DNA of 64,000 nt, from NCBI RefSeq assembly GCF_002283365.1, contig NZ_MQWD01000001.1:3761985-3825984 (forward strand), read 5' to 3'. The translations under genes and the position numbers were made by a program. Below, one piece after another: positions 1 through 8,949 of the stretch. The number at the start of each line of letters is the position of its first letter. The stretch's first letter is position 1. The notes below the pieces were generated by a model, which was given only the letters and a program-made list of their open reading frames with translations, was not told the DNA's origin and ran no database searches. The DNA is from Rubrivirga marina (GTDB taxonomy: Bacteria > Bacteroidota > Rhodothermia > Rhodothermales > Rubricoccaceae).

Positions 1-1
1 C

Positions 2-67
2 GAGCGCGTCGTGCTCGCCTCCCGCGCCACCCCGCCCGCGTCCTCGAACGACGCCCCCGACGCCTAA
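2..67 (+). CDS. parA: C-terminal end of ParA-like protein (partial)
   Basis: The window opens inside a reading frame whose last 21 codons (ending ERVVLASRATPP...DAPDA) run to a TAA stop 12 bases before parB. No domain is visible in this tail. The assignment to ParA, the Walker-type ATPase that works with ParB, rests only on the near-universal parA-parB order. The upstream sequence outside the window would settle it. Confidence 0.5.
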   Translation, partial: ERVVLASRATPPASSNDAPDA

Positions 68-79
68 CCCCTGCCCGCC

Positions 80-1036
80 ATGGCCTCCCCCAAGAAAGCG
101 GCCCTCGGGAAGGGTCTCAGCGCCCTCCTCCCCTCCCAGCCCGACGCGCCCGGCGACGAGACCGGCTCGCGCACGCGGCTCTACAACTTCGAAGAGCGCC
201 GTCGCCTCGCGGGCCGCGTGGCCGACCTCGACATCGAGGCGATCCGCCCCAATCCCTACCAGCCGCGGACGGACTTCGACGAGGGCGCGCTCGACGAGCT
301 CGCCGCGTCGGTCCAGCAGCTCGGCATCATCCAGCCGCTCACGGTCCGCGCCCTCGGCGACGGCCGCTACGAGCTCATCTCGGGCGAGCGCCGGCTCCGG
401 GCCAGCCGCCGCGCCGGGCTCAAGCGCGTCCCGGCCTACGTCCGCGAGGCGGACACCGAGGCGATGCTGGAGATGGCAATCGTCGAGAACGTCCAGCGTG
501 AGGACCTCAATCCGGTCGAGGTCGCTCTCGGCTACCAGCGCCTGATGGAGGAGGTCGGGCTGACGCAGGAGGAGGTGGCTGAGAAGGTCGGCAAGAGCCG
601 GCCGACGATCGCCAACACGCTCCGGCTCCTCCGGCTCCCGCCGCGCGTCCAGGCGTCGCTCCGCGAGGGGGCCCTGTCGTCCGGCCACGCCCGCGCGCTC
701 GTCGGCGTCGACGACGAGAAGGCGATGCTGGACCTCCACCGCGCGATCCTCGACGACGATCTCTCGGTCCGCGAGGTCGAGACGCGTGCGAAGCGGCTCC
801 GCGAGGGGGATAAGCCGACGGCCAAGCCGGGCAAGACCGAGAAGCCCGCCTCGGAGGACCCGCTCGCGCCGCGCGACCGGCTCCAGATCGAGGCGATGCA
901 GGACAAGCTCCGCGAGCACGTCGCCAGCCGCGTCCAGGTCAAGCACCGCGCGAGCGATGGCGGCGGGACGATCGAGATCTCGTACTACTCCGTCGACGAC
1001 CTCGAGCGCGTCGTGACCCGCCTCTTGGAGTCGTAG
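80..1036 (+). CDS. parB: Chromosome-partitioning protein ParB
   Basis: ParB is the CTP-dependent DNA clamp that binds parS sites near the origin and guides chromosome segregation with ParA. The 318-residue protein has the expected layout. A basic N-terminal segment (KKAALGKGLSALL) is of the kind that stimulates ParA. The N-terminal ParB/Noc domain carries SGERRLRASRR at about 101-111 (CTP-binding GERR box) and ENVQREDLNP at about 136-145. A helix-turn-helix follows at about 161-182 and a dimerisation domain lies at the C-terminus. The ATG is 12 bases after the preceding stop, and the next gene begins 5 bases after this one, so it sits in an operon. I saw no obvious parS palindrome nearby. The family call is secure. 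Confidence 0.97.
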   Translation: MASPKKAALGKGLSALLPSQPDAPGDETGSRTRLYNFEERRRLAGRVADLDIEAIRPNPYQPRTDFDEGALDELAASVQQLGIIQPLTVRALGDGRYELISGERRLRASRRAGLKRVPAYVREADTEAMLEMAIVENVQREDLNPVEVALGYQRLMEEVGLTQEEVAEKVGKSRPTIANTLRLLRLPPRVQASLREGALSSGHARALVGVDDEKAMLDLHRAILDDDLSVREVETRAKRLREGDKPTAKPGKTEKPASEDPLAPRDRLQIEAMQDKLREHVASRVQVKHRASDGGGTIEISYYSVDDLERVVTRLLES

Positions 1037-1041
1037 CAGGG

Positions 1042-1659
1042 GTGCGCTCGCTTTTCGCGGCCGCCCTCGCCCTCGGGCTGGCGGCGGCGCCGACGGCCCA
1101 GGTCGTCGACTCCCTCGCCGCGCCCACCGAGGCGGCCGTACTGGACTCGCTCAGCGGCCGGACGCCCCGCGGCGCCGTTACGCGCGCCCTCGTCATCCCG
1201 GGGCTCGGCCAGCTCTACAACCGCCAGCCGGTCAAGGCGCCCGTCGCGACGGCCCTCGTCGTCGGCGCCGTCGTCTACTTCGTGGACCGCCAGCGGCAGT
1301 ACATCCTCTACCGCCGCGCCACGGCGTACGCGGGCTGCCTCGAGGTCCCGGGCGACCCGGAGACGACGCCCGACCGGATCGAGATCTGCGCGGAGCCGCT
1401 CGACGAGTACGGCGACGAGTACGAGGTCGCCAGGGAGCGGGTCGCGACGCCGACCTTCTCGACGCTCAGCTCGGTCCGCAGCCGAGCGCGGGGTCAGCGC
1501 GACATCGGAGGCGTGGTGGTGCTCGCGGCCTATGCCCTCCAAGCGCTCGACGCCTACGTCTCCGCGGAGCTGGCCGACTTCGACGTCAGTGAGGACCTCA
1601 GCCTCCGCGTGGACCCAACGCCGGACGGTCCCGCGCTCGGCCTCCGCATTCGGCTCTGA
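1042..1659 (+). CDS. DUF5683 membrane protein
   Basis: This 205-residue protein has an N-terminal signal (about 1-19) and the signature RALVIPGLGQLYNRQPVKAP at about 48-67. That leads into a hydrophobic helix and then VDRQRQYILYRRA, the pattern of DUF5683. A second hydrophobic segment (about 156-172) includes AYALQALDAYV. DUF5683 proteins commonly follow parB in Bacteroidota and Rhodothermota, but their function is unknown. The start is GTG, 5 bases after the parB stop, which implies co-transcription. It is probably an inner-membrane protein. Confidence 0.85.
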   Translation: MRSLFAAALALGLAAAPTAQVVDSLAAPTEAAVLDSLSGRTPRGAVTRALVIPGLGQLYNRQPVKAPVATALVVGAVVYFVDRQRQYILYRRATAYAGCLEVPGDPETTPDRIEICAEPLDEYGDEYEVARERVATPTFSTLSSVRSRARGQRDIGGVVVLAAYALQALDAYVSAELADFDVSEDLSLRVDPTPDGPALGLRIRL

Positions 1660-1710
1660 GTTTATCCGGAGTCCAGGGAGGCCGATACCGGGACGAAAGC
1701 CGGTCGTCCC

Positions 1711-2379
1711 ATGCGCCTCGTCGTCCTCATCGCCCTCCTCTCCCCCGTCGCGTTCGGGCAGTCCGCCCCCGCGAGCGCGCCCGACACGACGGTGGCGGAT
1801 ACAGCGACCGTGGCCTTCCTCCGCCTCGACCGCGTCGCGGACACCCTCGCCGCCGTCCGCGCCGAGCGCGAGCGAATCGAACGAGAGCAGGCCGAGCGGC
1901 AGCGTGAGGAGATCGCTGCCGACGTCGCGCGCGCCCAGGCCCAGCTTCCCCACACCGAAGCGCTCGGGACCACAGGCGCCGCGGTGGTCCTCCCGGGAAG
2001 TTGGACCGGCCCCGTCACAGTCGCGGAGGGCGAGCTCCCCGACTACGCCCTGTACACGGCGCGGAACGTCAACCCCGCCAGCCCGCTCGAAGGCGCCGTC
2101 CTGCGCGTCGAGCGCGTGACGGGCCTCAACGCCCTCTACCGCGAACGGTGGTCGAAGGGCCAGACGACATACGGGTACCACGGCGCGTCGCCCGTCGGGC
2201 CGATAGCGGTGCCGGAGGGGCTGGGCCTGGAGGTCTCCGGACCGGGGACGGGCGGCGCCGTCGCGTTCACCCAGCGCGGCGCGACGCTGTGGGCCGTCGC
2301 CGTCGAAGCGCCGGCCGGCACCTGGGCGACGCACCGGGCCGACGTCCTGGCGATCCTGGCGAGCGTCCGCCTCCCCTGA
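1711..2379 (+). CDS. Secreted hypothetical protein with coiled coil
   Basis: I do not recognise this 222-residue protein. It begins with a signal peptide (about 1-17, ending ALLSPVAFGQ). A charged, Arg/Glu-rich helix follows at about 43-75 (AAVRAERERIEREQAERQRE) that is likely a coiled coil. A glycine-rich C-terminal part (about 85-222) contains hydrophobic beta-like segments and no cysteines. It follows the DUF5683 gene by 51 bases on the same strand and is probably periplasmic. A perfect hairpin lies 34 bases after its stop. Confidence 0.75.
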   Translation: MRLVVLIALLSPVAFGQSAPASAPDTTVADTATVAFLRLDRVADTLAAVRAERERIEREQAERQREEIAADVARAQAQLPHTEALGTTGAAVVLPGSWTGPVTVAEGELPDYALYTARNVNPASPLEGAVLRVERVTGLNALYRERWSKGQTTYGYHGASPVGPIAVPEGLGLEVSGPGTGGAVAFTQRGATLWAVAVEAPAGTWATHRADVLAILASVRLP

Positions 2380-2412
2380 CGCCGAAGCCGAGGCGGGCAG
2401 GGTCCAACGAAA

Positions 2413-2441
2413 ACGGGGCGTGCCGCGGTGGCACGCCCCGT
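2413..2441 (-). terminator. Intrinsic terminator of the zinc-ribbon gene
   Basis: A perfect 12-bp stem (ACGGGGCGTGCC / GGCACGCCCCGT) with a 5-base loop lies between two convergent genes. Read on the minus strand, the stem is followed by TTTTCGTT, a good U-tract for the gene at 2465-2839. On the plus strand there is no T-run, so it may stop the other gene less efficiently. Confidence 0.85.
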
Positions 2442-2464
2442 CGCGTTCGGGCGCCGGTCGGGGG

Positions 2465-2839
2465 CTAGTTGGAGCAGATCGAGCGGAGGATCCGCCGGCG
2501 CTCGTCGAGGGTGTCGAGCCAGCGGTGCTCCCCGACCTCGGAGTCCCCAAGGAAGTAGTCCCAGCGGTCGACCGTGTCCTCGTTGAGGACGACCGGCGTG
2601 GTCATCGTGGCCGTCCGCTTGAGGAGCGGCTGGAGGCCCATCTGGTGGACGAACGTGATGCGGCAGTCCTCGCCCTCGACGCGACGGACGGAGAGCCAGT
2701 TGTCGCCGCAGACGTGGCAGGTGAAGAAGCGAGCCTCGTGCTCGTCGGTCATGAAGTCGAGGTCGTCGGTCTCGTCGGCATCGAGGTCCATCGGGAGCAT
2801 CGAGTACGAGCCGCAGGCCTTGCACTGGAGGCGATCCAT
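2465..2839 (-). CDS. Small two-knuckle zinc-ribbon protein
   Basis: This 124-residue protein carries CKAC at residues 6-9 and CHVC at 41-44. Such a CxxC...CxxC pair is expected to bind one zinc ion. The linker between them is acidic (DLDADETDDLDF) and the rest is soluble, with no signal or membrane segment. I chose the ATG giving MDRLQCKACGS; an in-frame upstream extension to 2950 has low-complexity shadow-like sequence. I do not recognise the family beyond the zinc ribbon. It may be a nucleic-acid or protein adaptor, but nothing here shows a partner. Confidence 0.75.
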   Translation of the reverse strand: MDRLQCKACGSYSMLPMDLDADETDDLDFMTDEHEARFFTCHVCGDNWLSVRRVEGEDCRITFVHQMGLQPLLKRTATMTTPVVLNEDTVDRWDYFLGDSEVGEHRWLDTLDERRRILRSICSN

Positions 2840-3002
2840 AAGGGGCGGGAGATTCTGTCGGAGGATAACGGATGACGTGGGATCGTCGCACCTTACCTCC
2901 CCGTCTTCACCCCCGATTGTCGCCGTCTCCGTGGCCCGTCCCACTCGCATTTCCCCCTATCTCGCCGAGCTCCTGGCCGCCCCCCCCACGGAGCCCATAC
3001 CG

Positions 3003-3725
3003 ATGGGCCGCCGGCTCCGTGTGGCGTCGTACAACATCCACCGCTGGGCCGGCGTCCGCGGGGGACGCCAGTACGAGCCAGAGCGGGCGTCCGCCGTGGT
3101 CAACGAACTCGACGCTGACGTGCTCGCGCTCCAGGAGGTCCTCCGGCCCTTCAACGGCGACGATCCCCTCCGGCAGCTCGCTCAAGACCTGGGCTTCCAC
3201 CTCGCGTTCGTCGTCACTCGGCTCCACAAACGGGGCGAGCTCGGGAACGCCGTCCTGTCACGGTGGCCCCTCTCTGGGGCTCTGACCATCGACCTTTCGT
3301 TCGGTCGGCTGGAGCGGCGTGCGGCCCTCGCCGTCCGAGTCGGCGATGAGGAGCAGAGCCTGCAGGTGGCCGCGACCCACCTCGCCCTCGTCGACCGGAC
3401 CCGCGCGCGTCAGGTCCGCCACCTCCTCGACCACCCGCACCTCGTCGACGGTCCGGCCGTCCTCCTCGGCGACATGAACGCGTGGCGGCCCACGAAGGCG
3501 TCGCGGGCGCTCGACGACCACTTCCGCGACCGCCACCACAACGCGAACTGGCCGGCCTCCTACCCGTCAGTCCGCCCCGTCCTCGCGCTCGACCGGCTGT
3601 ACGCTCGAGGCGCCCAGGTGGTCGCCCTCGAGACGCACACGAGCGAGGCCGCCCGCCGTGGCTCGGACCACCTCCCGATCATCGGCACGCTAGAGATCGA
3701 CGAGCGGGACGCGGAGGGCGCCTAG
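3003..3725 (+). CDS. Endonuclease/exonuclease/phosphatase (EEP) family hydrolase
   Basis: This 240-residue protein is a cytosolic member of the Mg-dependent EEP fold (DNase I, exonuclease III and sphingomyelinase relatives). The ordered motifs are present: VASYNIHRW (metal/Asn site), LALQEVLRP (catalytic Glu), GNAVLSRWPL, ATHLALVDR, LLGDMNAW (Asp/Asn pair), LALDRLYARG and GSDHLPIIG (the SDH general-base motif). The frame extends upstream to 2574, but conservation starts at ATG 3003 (MGRRLRVASYN). The substrate is unknown. It has no signal peptide, unlike the second EEP protein at 29476. Confidence 0.88.
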   Translation: MGRRLRVASYNIHRWAGVRGGRQYEPERASAVVNELDADVLALQEVLRPFNGDDPLRQLAQDLGFHLAFVVTRLHKRGELGNAVLSRWPLSGALTIDLSFGRLERRAALAVRVGDEEQSLQVAATHLALVDRTRARQVRHLLDHPHLVDGPAVLLGDMNAWRPTKASRALDDHFRDRHHNANWPASYPSVRPVLALDRLYARGAQVVALETHTSEAARRGSDHLPIIGTLEIDERDAEGA

Positions 3726-3740
3726 ACTCCTCTCCCGGAT

Positions 3741-3974
3741 CTACTCGTCGACCGAGAGGAACCACTCGGCGTGCTCGCAGACGTCCGACTGGCGGTCTTC
3801 GTGGAGTACGAGCGTCTCCTCACGGAAGACGATCTCGAAGGCGCCCGTGACCGGCACGGCCCGGTAGCGCTCGTACGTCATCCGGTCGCCCGGCAGCACG
3901 AGCGTACCGCGGTCGTCGCGGAACGACTGGCGGACGACGTAGGCCTCGCCGGCGTCGAGGTCGGTGATGCGCAT
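3741..3974 (-). CDS. Small conserved protein, possibly DUF3601-like
   Basis: This 77-residue protein reads MRITDLDAGEAYVVRQSF at its start and continues with a mix of beta-type and acidic segments. The pattern 'aspartate/glycine, then y-V-r-sF-D, then l-l-pGd-y' resembles small DUF3601 beta-barrel proteins, but this is a recollection of pattern and not a search. It lies 34 bases downstream of the acyl-CoA oxidase gene on the same strand and may be co-transcribed. Confidence 0.6.
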   Translation of the reverse strand: MRITDLDAGEAYVVRQSFRDDRGTLVLPGDRMTYERYRAVPVTGAFEIVFREETLVLHEDRQSDVCEHAEWFLSVDE

Positions 3975-4008
3975 GAGGGGGTCGGCCTCGGTGTCGAGGC
4001 GGGCGTGG

Positions 4009-6384
4009 CTAGGGGTCGAGCGGCAGGCGACCGGAGCCGATCTCGGAACCCAGCACCTCGTCCGGGATGCCGAACGCGTCGACGAGTTCGACGGCGACGG
4101 GGCGGAGCCGGTGGAGCAGCCGGTTGACTTCGGTGCGGATGGCCTTCGAAACCGGTGCGTCGATCAGGTTCTGCTCGAGGAACCAGCCGCGGTCCTGCTC
4201 GAGGTGCTCCAGGGCGTAGAGGGCGCAGACGAGGCCGAGGAGCGTCTTGATCTGCCCATCCTCGACGGCCTCGACGGCGTCCTGAAACGCCTCCAACACC
4301 AACCGCTCGGCGTTCGCGGAGGCGAGGGTGAGCAAGTGATCCTGCACCTCGACGAACGCCTCGAACGAGTCGACGCCGGCGTCGAGGCGGCCCTTGAGCC
4401 GGGCGGCGACCTGGACGAGCAGCATCCGCTCGCGTCGCTCGAAGAGGTCGCGGTGCCAGGCCGGATCGAGGAGGTGGTCGCGGTCCGTGTTGCGTCGCGT
4501 GAGCGGGTTGATCTCGCCGATACGGACGGCCGCCTGCTCGCGGAGATAGCGGACGAGCCCCCACGCGTTGAGGTCCGAGAACTCCTGCCGGTAGCCGGCC
4601 AGGAGGCCCTTCGCGACCTGGAGTTGGAGGACCGTGTTGTCGCCCTCGAACGTGGTGAAGATGTCGGAGTCGGCCTTGCGGTGGGCGATGCGGGCGGACC
4701 ACCGGAAGCCCTCGCCGCCGCACGCCTCGCGGGCCTCCTGAAGCGTCCGCGTGGCGTGCCACGAGGCCATCGATTTGAGCGCCGCCGCGCGACCCTCGAT
4801 CTCGCGCGTGTCGCCGCCCATCTCGAGCGCGGCGAAGTCCTCCGCCAGCCGCGCGAGCGCGAACGTCAGGCCGTAGCTCGTGGCGACGAGCGGGAGCAGG
4901 CGCCGTTGGTGGCTGAGGTAGTCGAGGATGGCGACCTCGGGCCCGCCCGCCGGCCCGAACTGGCGTCGCCGATCGCCGTAGCGGACGGCCACGGTGAGCC
5001 CGGCCTTGGCCGCCGAGTTGGCCGCCGTCCCGACCGCGATCCGCCCGCCCACGAGCGTGCCGAGCATGGTGAAGAACCGCTTGCCGGCGCTCGGAATCGG
5101 GCTTTCGTAGGTGCCCTCGGCCGAGACCTCCGCGTAGCGGCTGAGGAGTGCCGTGCGCGGGACGCGGACGTCGTCGAACCAAAGTTGGCCGTTGTCGACG
5201 CCGTTGAGGCCCATCTTGTGACCGCTGTCGTCGATCCGCACGCCCGGCATCGGCTCGCCGGACGCGTCGCGGATCGGGACGACGAACGCGTGGACGCCGT
5301 AGCCCTCGCCGTCGATCTCGAGCTGGGCGAAGACGGTCGCCATCTGCCCGTGCGCCGCCGCGTTGCCGATCCACTCCTTGTGATCGTGATCACTCGGCGT
5401 CCGGATCACCCACTCCTCGGCATCGCGGTCGTAGGTCGCCGTCGTGTTGAGGTCGCGGACGTTCGAGCCGTGGCCGCGCTCGGTCATGGCGAAGGCTCCG
5501 GGCATCTCGAGCGAGCCGATCTGAGGCAGCAACTCGCGCCGCTGGTCGTCGCTCCCGAGCGCGTTGACGCTCCCGCCCCACAGCCCGAACTGGACGCCGT
5601 ACTTCACCACGAGGCTGAGATCGTGCGTGGCGAGGATCTCGAAGACGGCGATGAACTTGGCGATGTCCCCGTCGCCGCCGGCCCACGTCGGATAGGCGAC
5701 GGCGCCGAGCCCTTCGTCGGCCAGCTTCTGAGTCCACGAGAGGACGACGTCGCGGTAGGCCTCGTTCGAGATCGACGGCTCGGGGTAGGCGAAGAACGGG
5801 TCCGAGAGGAGGTCGCGGACGCGGTCCTTCGTCTCGGCGTAGCGCCCGTCGAGGAGCGCCTGCACGGCCGCGACGTCGAACGCGGGTCGTGGGATGCCAA
5901 CCGGCTCCGCCTCGGGACGGTCCTCGACCAGGTCGCGGAGGACCTCCGGCCCCACCACGCCCAACATGTCCTCGACCTCGCGGAGGGCGCGCGCCGCCTC
6001 GGGTGCCAGCCCGGCCCCGTCGCCCGCGCCCACGAGGGCGGCGAGGTCCACGCCGAGGTCGGCGAGGGACTTCTCTGCGAGGTCCGGGACGTGGCGCGCG
6101 GCGCGGCGGATCGTGCGGACCCATCCGAAGTAGGTCGTCGCGTCCGGGGGCGAGTCGGGGTCGAGCCACGCAGCGACCTGCTGGCGGTCGGCGTCAGTCA
6201 TCCACGCCTCGCCCGCGAGGCGATCGCGGGCCGCCGCGATCTCGGCCGGCGTGAGGAAGCCGTCGGCCCAGGCGACGTAGAGGAGCGGGAGGACGGAGGC
6301 CACCCCGCAGGAGAGCTCGGCGACGGGGTTGTCGCCCGGGCCAGCGCTCGGCGTGTCGGGCGGGAGGGTCGGCGTGTCGGCCAT
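4009..6384 (-). CDS. Acyl-CoA dehydrogenase/oxidase family protein with N-terminal extension
   Basis: This 791-residue flavoenzyme should oxidise acyl-CoA to trans-2-enoyl-CoA in fatty-acid breakdown. The middle domain has AMTERGHGSNV, as in acyl-CoA oxidases. HKEWIGNAA and DNGQLWFDDVRVPR mark the FAD and acyl-CoA region. The late motif EACGGEGFRWS...FTTFEGDNTVL matches the ACOX type, in which the Glu of the YEGDNT-like motif is the catalytic base. A C-terminal oxidase-type helical domain follows. About 170 residues precede the dehydrogenase domain and include LLYVAWADGFLTPAEI, reminiscent of TerB-like helical repeats. I chose ATG 6384 (MADTPTLPPD) over an in-frame TTG at 6411. Whether O2 or an electron-transfer flavoprotein is the acceptor cannot be told from sequence. 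Confidence 0.88.
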   Translation of the reverse strand: MADTPTLPPDTPSAGPGDNPVAELSCGVASVLPLLYVAWADGFLTPAEIAAARDRLAGEAWMTDADRQQVAAWLDPDSPPDATTYFGWVRTIRRAARHVPDLAEKSLADLGVDLAALVGAGDGAGLAPEAARALREVEDMLGVVGPEVLRDLVEDRPEAEPVGIPRPAFDVAAVQALLDGRYAETKDRVRDLLSDPFFAYPEPSISNEAYRDVVLSWTQKLADEGLGAVAYPTWAGGDGDIAKFIAVFEILATHDLSLVVKYGVQFGLWGGSVNALGSDDQRRELLPQIGSLEMPGAFAMTERGHGSNVRDLNTTATYDRDAEEWVIRTPSDHDHKEWIGNAAAHGQMATVFAQLEIDGEGYGVHAFVVPIRDASGEPMPGVRIDDSGHKMGLNGVDNGQLWFDDVRVPRTALLSRYAEVSAEGTYESPIPSAGKRFFTMLGTLVGGRIAVGTAANSAAKAGLTVAVRYGDRRRQFGPAGGPEVAILDYLSHQRRLLPLVATSYGLTFALARLAEDFAALEMGGDTREIEGRAAALKSMASWHATRTLQEAREACGGEGFRWSARIAHRKADSDIFTTFEGDNTVLQLQVAKGLLAGYRQEFSDLNAWGLVRYLREQAAVRIGEINPLTRRNTDRDHLLDPAWHRDLFERRERMLLVQVAARLKGRLDAGVDSFEAFVEVQDHLLTLASANAERLVLEAFQDAVEAVEDGQIKTLLGLVCALYALEHLEQDRGWFLEQNLIDAPVSKAIRTEVNRLLHRLRPVAVELVDAFGIPDEVLGSEIGSGRLPLDP

Positions 6385-6486
6385 CGGGTCAAAGGCGGTT
6401 CCCGTCGTCAACGGGCGAGGCGCGCGGGGGATGCCCCGCCCCGAACTTTCACTCGCGCCTGAAAACCCAGGGCCCGCGTCCCGTCC

Positions 6487-6951
6487 TCAGTCTCCCCCCG
6501 CATCGACGGCCCGGTTGGCATAGGCCTCGTAGTCGGGGAGCTCCCGCTCGTACGGCCCGCTCATCAACGGCGAGGAGAACACGAAGTCGGCCGAGGCCCG
6601 ATTGCAGGCGACGGGCACGTTCCACACGACGGCGATGCGAAGGAGCGCCTTGACGTCGGGGTCGTGGGGGACCGGCTCGAGGGGGTCCCAGAAGAACACG
6701 AGCACGTCGACCTCGCCCTCGGCGATCCGCGCGCCGAGCTGCTGGTCGCCGCCGAGCGGCCCGCTCCGGAGGCGCTCGACATCGAGGTCGAGCGTCTCGG
6801 CGAGGAGCCGGCCCGTCGTGCCCGTGGCGACGATGTGGTGCTCGGCGAGCGCGTCGCGGTTGTAGTGAGCCCAGGCGAGCAGGTCCGCCTTCTGGTGGTC
6901 GTGGGCGACGAGGGCGATCCGCTTGCGGGCGGGCGTGGCGAGGGTGGGCAT
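6487..6951 (-). CDS. mgsA: Methylglyoxal synthase
   Basis: MgsA converts dihydroxyacetone phosphate to methylglyoxal and phosphate, a bypass of lower glycolysis used when phosphate is limiting. The 154-residue length matches the family (about 150). Hallmarks are [37 protein letters not shown] (catalytic Asp in GGDQQ), [28 protein letters not shown] and CNRASADF, and the order of motifs is that of E. coli MgsA. The ATG 6951 gives [14 protein letters not shown]; the frame extends further upstream as non-conserved sequence. The gene stands alone between the oxidase and the LytM gene. Confidence 0.95.
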   Translation of the reverse strand: MPTLATPARKRIALVAHDHQKADLLAWAHYNRDALAEHHIVATGTTGRLLAETLDLDVERLRSGPLGGDQQLGARIAEGEVDVLVFFWDPLEPVPHDPDVKALLRIAVVWNVPVACNRASADFVFSSPLMSGPYERELPDYEAYANRAVDAGGD

Positions 6952-7027
6952 GGCGCCGAGGAGACGGGCCGGCAAGGTCGCGCCCTGCAGCGCCACCGTC
7001 ACCACCGAATTGGGACCGCGGCCCGGC

Positions 7028-7047
7028 CCGCCTCGGCGCCGAGGCGG
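7028..7047. repeat. Perfect 20-bp palindrome of the CCGCCTCGG family
   Basis: The two half-sites CCGCCTCGGC and GCCGAGGCGG abut directly. The palindrome starts 3 bases past the stop of the M23 gene, between it and mgsA on the same strand. It is one of at least nine such inverted pairs in the window. A terminator role is plausible, although no T-tract follows. Confidence 0.85.
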
Positions 7048-7049
7048 AG

Positions 7050-8195
7050 CTACCAGCGGGGGGCGCCCTCGGCGGTCGTGGCGTAAAGGGCGAAGTAGCT
7101 GTACCCGCGGCGGGCCGGCTCGTAGCTGATGCCGCGGCGCTGGAGCATCCGGTTCGTGCTCCCGTCGGTCAGCCAGATGCCGAGCGAGACGCCCTCGACG
7201 GTCGGCCGGTCGACGGGCTCGGGGCCGACCTCGACGCGGATCGGGGCGCCCTCCTGCGTGAACGCGATCCGCCACGCCGGGACGTCGGCGGGGTTCGCGG
7301 CGGCGGCCTCCTCCCCCAGCCACGGGTAGCGTTCCAAGAGATCGAGTGGCTTCCCGCCCGGGAGGTCCACGACGTAGCCCTCGTCGAGCGAGCGGACGTA
7401 CTCGGGGAACGTCAGGCCCGGGTTCTCGCGGAGCGCGAGGTAGAGCTCGGCGGGCGGCACGCCGGCGAGGTTCGTCCCAAAGAACCGGCCGTGGAGGTCG
7501 TTCGAGCCGAAGTACGCGGCGAACCAGAGCGGCTCGTGCTCATTGACCATGAACGCGATCTCGAGGTGCGTGTGGGCCCGCGCCCGCCCGAGGCCCCGGC
7601 CGGTGTAGCCCATCTTCCCGAGCTGCGCCCCCTGCGCGACGGCCTCACCTTCCGACACGAAAACCTCCGAGAGGTGCGCGTAGAGGCTGTAGATCGGGCT
7701 CCCGCTCCACTCGTGCTCGACCACGACGTACTTCCCGTAGCTCGACGCGCCCGCGCTCATGTTGGCGTAGGCCACGCGGCCCCGGTCGATGGCGAACACG
7801 GTGTCGATCGGCTCGCCCTGCGCGTCGCGGCCGACGGGCGCGATGTCGACGCCCTCGTGGACGCGCCGGAAGGTCCGCTGCCCGAAGATGGTCGGGACGG
7901 GGTCGCGGACGAACCCGTACTGGCCGCCCTCCCACTTTTCCGGCCGGAGCGAGTCGACCGTCATGTTGAGCCCCATGTAGAACTTGTCGGGCGCGTCGTT
8001 GAAGAGCGCGCCGTTCTCCGTCGGCAGGACGAGGTCGAGTCCGCCCGCCTCGGTCGACCCGCCGGACGGCTCCGATCGGGCGTCCGAGACGGACCGGGCC
8101 GTCGGAGACGACGGGGCATCGACAGGGGCGTCGCCCGACAGCTCACAGCCGGCGAGGACGAGGACGAGAAGGGCGAGGAGCGGCCGGAAGGGCAT
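7050..8195 (-). CDS. LytM/M23-family peptidase lipoprotein
   Basis: This 381-residue protein is a predicted outer-membrane or periplasmic lipoprotein (lipobox LVLAGC at about residues 11-16). It has a zinc metallopeptidase domain of the M23 (lysostaphin/LytM) type, which cuts peptidoglycan cross-links. The metal motif is intact: [10 protein letters not shown] (H-x3-D, about residue 112) and HTHLEIAFM (HxH, about residue 208). The region between holds the usual beta-strands ([31 protein letters not shown]). About 130 C-terminal residues beyond the domain are unassigned. The start at ATG 8195 precedes a clean signal sequence; the frame extends upstream without conservation. Confidence 0.88.
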   Translation of the reverse strand: MPFRPLLALLVLVLAGCELSGDAPVDAPSSPTARSVSDARSEPSGGSTEAGGLDLVLPTENGALFNDAPDKFYMGLNMTVDSLRPEKWEGGQYGFVRDPVPTIFGQRTFRRVHEGVDIAPVGRDAQGEPIDTVFAIDRGRVAYANMSAGASSYGKYVVVEHEWSGSPIYSLYAHLSEVFVSEGEAVAQGAQLGKMGYTGRGLGRARAHTHLEIAFMVNEHEPLWFAAYFGSNDLHGRFFGTNLAGVPPAELYLALRENPGLTFPEYVRSLDEGYVVDLPGGKPLDLLERYPWLGEEAAAANPADVPAWRIAFTQEGAPIRVEVGPEPVDRPTVEGVSLGIWLTDGSTNRMLQRRGISYEPARRGYSYFALYATTAEGAPRW

Positions 8196-8319
8196 GGGTC
8201 GGCACAGAGAGGGACGGTTTGAACCGGGTGCGTGGGGCCATCCGTTCCGCTCCGCCGATGCGAACCGGGCGAATCCCTGACGCCGGCCGGGCGTCCCCCT
8301 CTCCCCCACCCGCCTGCCC

Positions 8320-8850
8320 GTGACCCGGACCCTCATCGTCGCCCTCCTGTCGCTCGCCGTCGCGTTGCTGTCGCTCCTGACGGCTCTGTTCGCCGCGTTC
8401 GCCCCGGACATCCCCACGGTCGCCTCCCGCGACACGGAGCGAGCCACGCGGGCCCGCGCCGACGAGGCGACGCTCCTCGACCACATGGTGCTCATGCAGC
8501 GCTACGTGGAGAAGGCCGCGCTCGCCGCCGACGCCGGGAACGGGCCGCTCACCGAGTTCTACGCCCAGAAGATCGACGAGCGCGCCGCGCGCGTGGTCGA
8601 CGGCGGCTACGTGGTCGACGGGATCGACGTAAGCGCCATCGCGGCCGAGGTGGCGAACCCGCGCGCGGCGGCGCTCGCGGAGGCCGCCGCCAGCCGCGAC
8701 AGCGCCCGCTTCCGCGAGGCCTACGCCCAGATGGTCGACGGGTGCAACACGTGCCACCGGCGCGCCGGCTACGGCCTCATCCGCATCCAGCGCCCCGACG
8801 CCGCGCGCTACCCGTCGCAGGCGTTCGGAGACGAGGCCCCTCCCGAGTAG
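8320..8850 (+). CDS. Membrane-anchored CxxCH (cytochrome c-like) protein
   Basis: This 176-residue protein has an N-terminal hydrophobic segment (about 5-28) acting as signal or anchor, then a mostly helical, alanine-rich body. A single haem-attachment motif CNTCH sits at about residues 142-146, within VDGCNTCHRRAGYGLI. The late position of CxxCH in a helical protein resembles class II (cytochrome c') folds, in which the motif lies near the C-terminus. The start is GTG. No other cytochrome or maturation gene is adjacent. The redox partner and role are unknown. Confidence 0.75.
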   Translation: MTRTLIVALLSLAVALLSLLTALFAAFAPDIPTVASRDTERATRARADEATLLDHMVLMQRYVEKAALAADAGNGPLTEFYAQKIDERAARVVDGGYVVDGIDVSAIAAEVANPRAAALAEAAASRDSARFREAYAQMVDGCNTCHRRAGYGLIRIQRPDAARYPSQAFGDEAPPE

Positions 8851-8949
8851 CACGGACCTGCGAGGCCCACCCGACGTGACGTCGCACAGGTTCTCGGCGG
8901 CGTATCGTGTACCGGTCCCGTGCGGAGGACCGGTCCCCTCGCCCGCTCC

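Noticed and set aside
6385-6411. TTG start adding nine residues to the acyl-CoA oxidase
   Set aside because: ATG 6384 is a better start, and the extra residues carry no feature.
3964-6462. Open frame of more than 800 codons antisense to the acyl-CoA oxidase gene
   Set aside because: The opposite strand has strong catalytic motifs throughout; this frame has none.
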